Source: Helicobacter sp. (GTDB taxonomy: Bacteria > Campylobacterota > Campylobacteria > Campylobacterales > Helicobacteraceae). From it: 64,000 nucleotides of DNA. The stretch lies in contig JALEPE010000097.1 in the NCBI GenBank assembly GCA_022766795.1, positions 1 to 64,000 on the forward strand, given 5' to 3'. Under the pieces are notes generated by a model. It was not told the DNA's origin. It did not search any database and saw only the letters and a list, made by a program, of their open reading frames with translations. This document shows, in pieces, positions 59,201-64,000 of this stretch (within the stretch, counting starts at the first letter, position 1; each line of letters opens with the position of its first letter). The position numbers were made by a program, and so were the translations under genes.

Positions 59201-59464
59201 AATCCTAAATTCCATACATATCTTGAAGGTGGATTAAAATATGTGTTGAATCCGGAATTGAATTTAACAGGAAGCTATGTCGTAGGTAATCAAAGAATGG
59301 GTGCTTATCAAAATATGGATTTAAATCGCTGGAGCGAATTTATTAATGTTGGAATATATGTTTTGTTTAGCGATAGCTTTATGTTTAATGCTATTTATAC
59401 GGAGAATTTCTCGGACAATACAAAGGGGCATTCTGGGTATTTTAAATTCGGTTATTTATTCTAA
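56288..59464 (+). CDS. Autotransporter with beta-helix passenger
   Basis: 1058 residues. An N-terminal signal (about 1-31) ends at GTMAQ. The passenger (32 to about 770) is built of short repeats such as ENFKNSGTI, VNFDNTGTITAN, TTFNNTGTITTN and later GSIDSITN, SQINGITLNGG, which suit a right-handed beta-helix. The C-terminal 280 residues are a beta-barrel (YVLPYFSNEEVKVGNGHKMNAHAIGIIGGYS onward) ending in KFGYLF with terminal Phe. Type Va secretion to the surface; adhesin or immune-modulating roles are typical but unproven. Only two cysteines (Cys at about 655 and 673) are seen. It follows a phase-variable gene and a repeat-rich gap. Confidence 0.88.
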   Translation: MIAKHRYAGLKPKFISVVTIVSLGFVSGTMAQTSALPPTLKDSTLAELQDKILNQINGSKNTTSNNTNIDNPPNILNALSPLSTTPQTTNASKARIMARAAGGDWSNTTKLTYDTTKGEISGTYSGGGALASDGSNKDLTITQGTSATKTGGSQSIIEVKKDSNNKTSSIQNFTNHGTLATTSQVAMWVQQGSSITNFTNSDTGEIKANAAMGVLADGSIENFKNSGTIASQSNYAIISGFKGTIVNFDNTGTITANANTISGVFENFKNSGTITAQTGNAVNLDTGKTITTFNNTGTITTNTGTAINAKGTIKNFVADTDSYIYGTKNVLHIEEGIENLTLKGTLKVGSGGGSAVYLKSGAKAMDKLHIDGGKIVGVDSANTGLLLLESPVDTILIDNNAVIGKLKEASKDKTSGITFNDIETGSGQGIHLKNSVGSIAIKGNGTYVEGIKVESSHAKINSINIEDGATARTISTSNQSTIGNIALNNGSIDSITNDTGSQINGITLNGGSIDSITNTGASTIGDIAIHSGSIKTITNSGNSTLNGNITTHNHSTLMRVNNAKGSTIQGGIIHGGSGTLEVNSQGIIKGQGGTHLGNTGSGKMVVKNVVVSTDNTHHIKGNKEVYFDLVTIDIDNKAIPATINDILNGDYDLCKISSIKDSIGDDYGQWLQSCQSISGGSKADNVFDLVIDENGNIASSLNLDNLNTTGSSMSIITGNLRITNFANNVATTSLMNLQNTFNHSTHFYNAYNEKSISQNAHYANLGTDIMRQIPLDYAENLDSLYFNRAIYVLPYFSNEEVKVGNGHKMNAHAIGIIGGYSHITPENNLYSVYLGFERDDVDSKDNHFQTNVASKTFYGGFKMLQYLTNLSENMELYAHYDASAGLRNNHLTSYSYATTSDASPKSYFYNAGVDLGVNYLYGRNIITHKIGLGYEGGAIAGYDLNLAKTKIDGQDFNFLHARASVLWSRAWNPKFHTYLEGGLKYVLNPELNLTGSYVVGNQRMGAYQNMDLNRWSEFINVGIYVLFSDSFMFNAIYTENFSDNTKGHSGYFKFGYLF
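57755..57841 (+). repeat. 63-bp in-frame tandem repeat inside the autotransporter passenger
   Basis: The 24-base unit start GGCTCTATAGATTCCATTAC is found at 57755 and again at 57818, exactly 63 bases (21 codons) apart, with a more diverged third unit after it. Unequal recombination would change passenger length without breaking the frame. Confidence 0.65.
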
Positions 59465-59513
59465 TTGTTTAAGAGTAAATAATAAAGAAGTAAAAATAAA
59501 AAAATTATGGATT

Positions 59514-59828
59514 ATGATCGCTTTAGTCAGTTTGGGGGTTTGTGGATTTGCGATGGATAGTGCTAGTGTGAAAGATGGTGCTAGGCTTTATAAAAAATGT
59601 GCAGTTTGCCACGGAGAGAGGGCAGAGAAAACATATCTAGGTGTTGTGCCTCTTAAGGATATTCCTACGGATTTAAGAATCCAATTTATGCGGGAATATA
59701 GTGAGGGGAAAAGAAATGTTTATGGAAAAGGTGCTTTAATGAAAATGAATTTAAGAGGATTAAAAGAAAAAGATTTTCAAAGTATAGAAAGCTATATTGA
59801 AAGTTTAGAATTAAAATTGCAAGAGTAG
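59514..59828 (+). CDS. Small monohaem cytochrome c
   Basis: 104 residues. Signal peptide MIALVSLGVCGFAMD, then GARLYKKCAVCHGERAEK with the haem motif CxxCH, then a Met-rich tail (GKGALMKMNLRGL) that may give the sixth ligand and a helix FQSIESYIESL. A class I c-type cytochrome, periplasmic electron carrier. The frame is open far upstream into the autotransporter, but the ATG at 59514 gives a proper signal. Only AAGAAG about 25 bases away resembles a ribosome site, so translation may be weak or coupled. Confidence 0.75.
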   Translation: MIALVSLGVCGFAMDSASVKDGARLYKKCAVCHGERAEKTYLGVVPLKDIPTDLRIQFMREYSEGKRNVYGKGALMKMNLRGLKEKDFQSIESYIESLELKLQE

Positions 59829-59975
59829 ATAGGATAATGGCGTTACAAAATATGTAGCATTTCTTGGCAATCCGTAATTCAACATTGATTTTTGTGATTC
59901 CATTGTTTAAAATGTAAAGAGATTCTTGACAAATTTAAGGCAAAATGCGCTTTGAACTTTAAGAAAGGTAGTCAA

Positions 59976-60524
59976 ATGAGAACAACAGAAGAGCGTAAAA
60001 ATTGGCTTAAGGGCTTAAAGAATGAAATTATGGAATTGCTGTATCAAGGGCAAAGCAACAGCGCAATCAAAAAGCAAATGCGCCAAAGATTTTACCATTA
60101 TTCTAGTAAAGTTGAAGTTGCGGTTGGAATTCTAGCCTGCGGTATCATTCTAGCTTTAGTTGGGTTTGGAATCCATATTGGCTATGCGGTGTTAATGTGG
60201 GAAGCACATTTTTATGAGTTTAGCGTAAATTTCTCTCCTTATATTTCAATGTTGATTTTCGTGATTCTTTGCATTGTTTTAATCGGAATCTTTACGCTTT
60301 GGCTTGGGTATTTTGTGGATTTATTTAAATTCTATAAAAGTCTTGATGATACTTTAGATGAGCAATTTTATTTAAAACTATTAAAAATGTTTTTGATTTT
60401 AGGTTTAATGGGTTTTATTGTTTTTATGGTAATGGTATTCTGTGTGGGCGTGCAAGTTTCAGAGTTTTATGGGATTCCACTTGGGCGCGGTTTGTTTGAA
60501 ACATTGATGGAGATTATAGATTAA
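59976..60524 (+). CDS. Small membrane protein of unknown function
   Basis: 182 residues. Residues 1-45 are charged and helical (TEERKNWLKGLKNEIMELL), then three strongly hydrophobic segments at about 48-75, 88-118 and 137-160. I do not recognise a family. The ATG at 59976 follows AAGAAAGG; an upstream in-frame ATG lies eight codons before and is less well spaced. Its stop shares a base with the next ATG, so it is coupled to the RNA-binding gene. Confidence 0.65.
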   Translation: MRTTEERKNWLKGLKNEIMELLYQGQSNSAIKKQMRQRFYHYSSKVEVAVGILACGIILALVGFGIHIGYAVLMWEAHFYEFSVNFSPYISMLIFVILCIVLIGIFTLWLGYFVDLFKFYKSLDDTLDEQFYLKLLKMFLILGLMGFIVFMVMVFCVGVQVSEFYGIPLGRGLFETLMEIID

Positions 60525-61354
60525 TGGCATTTATGGATATTGGTTTGTGCAAACAGCTAGAGATTGTGCGTATAGCAAAGCCCGGCGCGTATTTATTGAG
60601 CGGTTTAGATGAGATTCTGCTTCCTAATGCGTATGTGCCAAAAGACGCGAAAGTGGGAGATAAAGTGGCGGTATTTTTATATACAGATTCAAACGATCGC
60701 CCCGTTGCCACAACATTAATACCGAAGGCGCAAAGAGGAGAAATTGCTCTTTTAAAAGTAGTGGATAAGAATAATCTTGGTTGCTTTTTGGATTTAGGAA
60801 TCGCAAAAGATATTTTTATGCCTACGAAGTCGCCAGAACATTACAAGATTGGTTCTAAAGTCGCAGTATTTTTAACGCTTGATAGAGAAAGTCGCTTGAT
60901 TGCTAAGGTTAATATTAAGCCTTATTTGGATAATACGCATTTAAAGGGATTAAAGATTGGAACAAAAGTAGAAATTATCCCTTTTAGAAGCACTCCACTA
61001 GGCTTTGAATGCGTAGTAAATGGTAAGGGGTTAGGCTTATTGTATAAAAATGAAATTTTTGGTGTATTTGCTTTATTTGAGACTTATGAAGCCTATATCA
61101 AACGCAATGATGGCAAATGCGATGTAAGCTTAAAACATCCTTTGCGTAAAACTGCGTTAGAAGCAGAATCGCAACTTTTATTGAGAGTATTGGAGCAAAA
61201 TGGCGGAATCTTAAAATTACACTATGATAGTTTGCCGCAAGATATTTATACACAATGTAATTTAAGCAAAAAAGCATTTAAGCGCGCTTTAAGCGCGTTA
61301 ATAAAAGCCAACAAAGTCTCATTGAAACCCCAAGATTCCATTCTTTTAAATTAG
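60524..61354 (+). CDS. CvfB-like S1-domain RNA-binding protein
   Basis: 276 residues. S1-like units are seen: AYLLSGLDEILLPNAYVPKDAKVGDKVAVFLYTD (1), GEIALLKVVDKNNLGCFLDLGIAKDIFMP (2), a third near 140-200, and a C-terminal winged helix (LPQDIYTQCNLSKKAFKRALSALIKANKV). This is the CvfB/YitL plan, known in staphylococci for RNA binding and virulence gene expression. Its targets here are unknown. Stop at 61354, then the nrfH leader. Confidence 0.8.
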   Translation: MAFMDIGLCKQLEIVRIAKPGAYLLSGLDEILLPNAYVPKDAKVGDKVAVFLYTDSNDRPVATTLIPKAQRGEIALLKVVDKNNLGCFLDLGIAKDIFMPTKSPEHYKIGSKVAVFLTLDRESRLIAKVNIKPYLDNTHLKGLKIGTKVEIIPFRSTPLGFECVVNGKGLGLLYKNEIFGVFALFETYEAYIKRNDGKCDVSLKHPLRKTALEAESQLLLRVLEQNGGILKLHYDSLPQDIYTQCNLSKKAFKRALSALIKANKVSLKPQDSILLN

Positions 61355-61379
61355 CTTTCATTTACCAATCATTTACCTT

Positions 61380-61421
61380 TTGATTTAAGTCAAGGAATTT
61401 TTTACAAGCTTCAATTACAAT
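61380..61421 (+). promoter_or_regulatory. FNR/CRP-like palindrome and promoter before nrfH
   Basis: TTGATTTAAGTCAA (61380-61393) matches the FNR consensus TTGAT-N4-ATCAA except for one base. TACAAT at 61416-61421 could be the -10; a start near 61428 would put the palindrome centre at -41.5, the class II activator position. TATAAA at 61446-61451 is an alternative -10 that would put it at about -70. Confidence 0.5.
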
Positions 61422-61492
61422 ACCCCCTTGAATTTAGAATCTCTTTATAAAATTTTGGTTTTAGATTCAAAAATACTCTAAGGAGCGTCAAT

Positions 61493-62002
61493 TTGGTAGG
61501 TAAAGAATCTAAAAAACCACTCTCATTTGTCGCTTTGTTGCTTGGGATTCTTTGTGTATTTGCTTGTGTGATAGGGCTATACACTTTCTACAATGCAAAG
61601 GGTATGTCATATTTCAGCAATGAAAGTGAAGCCTGTAATAATTGTCATATTATGAACGAAGTTTATAATGACTATATCAAAGGTTCACATTCAAGAAAGA
61701 TTGCAGGAAAGCCTCTTGCAACCTGTAATGACTGCCATTTGCCACACGGATTTGTGGAAAAGTGGATTGCAAAAGCAGAAAGTGGCGTGGGACACGCGTA
61801 TGCCTTTACTTTTAAGTTAGATGTGTTGCCGACAAATTTGAGTGCAACGCAAAAGTCTAAAGGTATGATTCAGGATAATTGTGTGCGTTGTCATAGTGAA
61901 ATGGTGAGTAATGTCGTAAATCCTACGACTAATCCGCACGGAAATGGCTCTCTTAGCTGTGTTTCTTGCCATACAGGCGTAGGACATAGACGAGGTTTTT
62001 AA
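61493..62002 (+). CDS. nrfH: Tetrahaem cytochrome c nitrite reductase small subunit
   Basis: 169 residues, NapC/NirT type quinol dehydrogenase. One N-terminal membrane helix (about 10-32) and four CxxCH motifs at Cys48, Cys78, Cys130 and Cys156. It takes electrons from menaquinol and hands them to NrfA. TTG start (TTG GTA GGT AAA) with AAGGAG upstream. Confidence 0.94.
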   Translation: MVGKESKKPLSFVALLLGILCVFACVIGLYTFYNAKGMSYFSNESEACNNCHIMNEVYNDYIKGSHSRKIAGKPLATCNDCHLPHGFVEKWIAKAESGVGHAYAFTFKLDVLPTNLSATQKSKGMIQDNCVRCHSEMVSNVVNPTTNPHGNGSLSCVSCHTGVGHRRGF

Positions 62003-62020
62003 ATTATTTAGGAGGTTAAA

Positions 62021-63874
62021 ATGCAAAAAAAATCGCCTTTAATGCCGATTTTGGTAGTGATTGTTTTAATTGTGATTGCAGGAATGTTTTGGCTAAACTC
62101 TGACATCAGCAAGAAACAAGCAGAAAGTACAGGTGGGTTAAGCTCTAAGGGCTTTGTAGAAATGAGTGATGAGAATCCAACTTTTGATCATTGGGGTAAA
62201 AATTTTCCCGATTATTTAGATATGTATTTAACGGTTGAAAAACAAGCTCCCATTTCAACAGAATTTGGTGGAAATTTAGCATATTCCAAATTAATTCGTT
62301 ATCCGCAGCTTACAATTCTATGGGCGGGGTATCCTTTTAGTATGGACGCAAATGAGGAGAGAGGGCATTTTTGGATTCAAGTGGATCAAATGGATACCGC
62401 AAGAAACAATAAAGATTTCTTGAATGCACACGGATTTCCAGGATTTGGCGGACAACCTACGGCTTGTATGAATTGCCATAGCGGTTGGAGTCCTTGGTTG
62501 CTTAAAAATGTTGGAATCGGAAACACTCCAGAGGAAAAATGGGTTTCTTTTAACTCTACAAAATATTGGACAATGATTAAAAATATCCCAGCAGTGAATG
62601 GAATAGAGCCAAACTCTGAAGCACATAGCGGACCGCACGGCGGTAAAAGAATGGGTGTAACTTGTGCGGATTGCCATAATCCAACCGATATGCAGTTGCG
62701 TTTAACAAGACAAGCAGCTATCAATGCTCTTGCAAGTCGCGGGTATGAAAAAGATCCTATAACAGGTATCAAAGCAAGTCGCGATGAAATGCGCACACTC
62801 GTTTGTTCTCAATGCCATGTAGAATATTATTTCAAACCCACAGGCACAAAAGTGAAAGTAATGGGTGAATCCATTGCAAATGATGCAAGTCAAAAATGGT
62901 GGAATGGCACACAAAAAACTTATGATGAGTTTGATTCTTGGAGAAATGGCAATGAGCCAACCGAAATTGAAGTGGCAGGAATTGAGTTAGTATTCCCTTG
63001 GAGTGCTTGGAAGAAAAATGAGCCATTTAGAATTGAAATGTTTGATGAGCATTATGAAAAAGTGCGTGATATTTTTGCCCAAGATTGGCAACATAAAATC
63101 ACAAAAGCTCCAATGCTAAAAATCCAACACCCAGAAACAGAACTCTTTAGCGGTGGTGTGCATGCAGCAAATGGTGTAACTTGTGCAGATTGCCATATGC
63201 CTTATAAACGCAAAGGTGCAAAGAAAATGACAGAACACAACATCACTTCTCCGTTGCAAGATATTAATGCAGCGTGCAAAACTTGCCACACACAAAGCGA
63301 GGAGTATTTAAAAGCACAGATTTTTGATATTCAAAAATCTATTGCGTTTGACTTAAGAAGTGCAGAGTATGCAACTGTGAGTTTGATTGAGGATATTAAA
63401 AACTTACGCGCAAAATTAGGCGAACTTCCAGAATATCAAACCGATGGAAAAGCAGATGACAAGAAAATTTCAGTTGCACTTAAAGAGCCATTAGAATTGC
63501 ACCGCAAAGGACAAATGAGAGGAGACTTCGTAGGGGCAGAGAACTCCACAGGATTCCACAATCCAAGAGAAGCAAGCAGAATGCTTCTTCAAGCAGTTGA
63601 AATGGCTAGAATGGGGCAAACTAAACTTGTTGAAATTGCAAATGCTAATGGAATCAAAGGCTTTACGACTTCTAATCTAGGCTTTGAGGATATTCAGAAA
63701 TTTAATCCGGGCGAGATTCGCTACAAAGTGGATTTGAACGGACATAAAGCAGGAGACCGCTACTACGAACACGCAGAAATCAATGGAGCTGCTCCAAAAG
63801 AGTTAATGGAATTGGATAAAAACAATAAACCTTATAACTATAAGGCGATTGATTCCAAAACTTCTTCTTATTAA
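62021..63874 (+). CDS. nrfA: Pentahaem cytochrome c nitrite reductase (ammonia-forming)
   Basis: 617 residues, longer than the E. coli enzyme of about 480. A signal/anchor spans residues 5-26. Five haem motifs: CMNCH (149), CADCH (215), CSQCH (262), CADCH (388), CKTCH (419). The first occupies the position of the active-site haem, which in E. coli and Wolinella is CxxCK; here it is His, so all five are CxxCH. The rest of the core (GPHGGKRMGVTCADCHNP, HAANGVTCADCHMPY) fits NrfA. It reduces nitrite to ammonium with six electrons. 18 bases after nrfH, AGGAGG upstream. Confidence 0.94.
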   Translation: MQKKSPLMPILVVIVLIVIAGMFWLNSDISKKQAESTGGLSSKGFVEMSDENPTFDHWGKNFPDYLDMYLTVEKQAPISTEFGGNLAYSKLIRYPQLTILWAGYPFSMDANEERGHFWIQVDQMDTARNNKDFLNAHGFPGFGGQPTACMNCHSGWSPWLLKNVGIGNTPEEKWVSFNSTKYWTMIKNIPAVNGIEPNSEAHSGPHGGKRMGVTCADCHNPTDMQLRLTRQAAINALASRGYEKDPITGIKASRDEMRTLVCSQCHVEYYFKPTGTKVKVMGESIANDASQKWWNGTQKTYDEFDSWRNGNEPTEIEVAGIELVFPWSAWKKNEPFRIEMFDEHYEKVRDIFAQDWQHKITKAPMLKIQHPETELFSGGVHAANGVTCADCHMPYKRKGAKKMTEHNITSPLQDINAACKTCHTQSEEYLKAQIFDIQKSIAFDLRSAEYATVSLIEDIKNLRAKLGELPEYQTDGKADDKKISVALKEPLELHRKGQMRGDFVGAENSTGFHNPREASRMLLQAVEMARMGQTKLVEIANANGIKGFTTSNLGFEDIQKFNPGEIRYKVDLNGHKAGDRYYEHAEINGAAPKELMELDKNNKPYNYKAIDSKTSSY

Positions 63875-63875
63875 T

Positions 63876-63920
63876 GCAAGCCAAAGCGGAATCCTTGTGA
63901 TTCCACTTGCGGCGTTTTTT
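63876..63920 (+). terminator. Intrinsic terminator of nrfHA
   Basis: GCAAG...GGAATC-CTTGT-GATTCC-A-CTTGC forms a bulged stem after the nrfA stop, followed by GGCG and T6. Possibly shared with the convergent gene. Confidence 0.6.
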
Positions 63921-64000
63921 AATCTTCTAACTGATAAATAATAGGAATCTGCAAACGCACATTGTTGGTATAAGTGGGGAAGCTTCGCGAAGCCTTTTGT
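63919..64000 (-). CDS. C-terminal end of a minus-strand gene, possibly TonB-like
   Basis: On the minus strand an open frame enters from the right edge and stops at 63919: ...SFPTYTNNVRLQIPIIYQLED. The closing pattern (R-L-x-I-P-I-x-Y-x-L) resembles the last strand of TonB C-terminal domains, but 26 residues are too few to be sure. It is convergent with nrfA. Confidence 0.4.
   Translation of the reverse strand, partial: QKASRSFPTYTNNVRLQIPIIYQLED

Overview
The window looks like chromosome of a Helicobacter-type member of the Campylobacterota, probably a non-pylori (enterohepatic-like) species. The DNA is AT-rich, promoters show extended AT-rich -10 boxes, and several gene blocks follow the order I recall from H. 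pylori: a TPR protein-rnhA-rnc-aroC block, dnaG followed by a PP-loop gene, and one long block fmt-birA-parA-parB-ATP synthase-exbB/exbD/tolA-tolB-pal-cpoB-slyD. A soluble TlpD-type chemoreceptor, PseG (pseudaminic acid for flagellin) and an HP1076-like flagellar co-chaperone point the same way. MetH and a periplasmic nitrite reductase NrfHA are unlike H. pylori. No rRNA, tRNA, CRISPR array, prophage or insertion sequence was seen.

Layout. 1-0.9 kb: a minus-strand HTH-WYL regulator switched off by an 11-base C tract. 1-9.4 kb: dapE, a MetF-like reductase, a YeiH-type transporter, FtsW, PBP1A and MsbA, mostly envelope building. 9.4-11.3 kb (minus): an ATP-grasp-like protein and MoaC. 11.4-17 kb: a complete tripartite RND efflux operon. 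17-19.2 kb: an EamA exporter, DsbI, and the flagellar co-chaperone behind a sigma-54-like promoter. 19.2-31.5 kb (mostly minus): MetH, DedA, a frameshifted methyltransferase, AlaS, PseG, AroC, RNase III, RNase HI and a LapB-like TPR protein. 31.6-36.9 kb (plus): DnaG, a PP-loop protein, a nitroreductase, a TlpD-like chemoreceptor and a SprA-type metalloprotease. 36.9-54.1 kb (plus): the conserved block above, then TruD, HtpX and FolE. 54.1-59.5 kb: an accessory, surface-variation-like region with a second G-tract contingency gene (DUF2972-like), 740 bp of palindromic repeats with a G-quadruplex motif, and a 1058-residue autotransporter. 59.5-64 kb: a small cytochrome c, a membrane protein, a CvfB-like RNA-binding protein, nrfH-nrfA, and the end of a minus-strand gene that may be TonB-like.

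How genes work together: FtsW and PBP1A polymerise and crosslink peptidoglycan whose diaminopimelate comes through DapE. MsbA exports lipid A, and the LapB-like TPR protein may regulate its synthesis. ExbB/ExbD/TolA/TolB/Pal/CpoB form the Tol-Pal envelope constriction system. MetF and MetH give the methyl branch of methionine synthesis. NrfH passes quinol electrons to NrfA for nitrite ammonification.

Most noteworthy: (i) two 11-base G/C tracts, both currently in the OFF register, one in a WYL regulator and one in a DUF2972-like gene, with the ON frames reconstructed by reading across the tracts; (ii) a family of palindromic repeats of which one copy sits in frame inside dapE and is translated; (iii) a four-run G-quadruplex motif upstream of the autotransporter; (iv) an NrfA with a CxxCH active-site haem motif instead of CxxCK; (v) an FNR-like palindrome placed 41.5 bp before a plausible nrfH start site.
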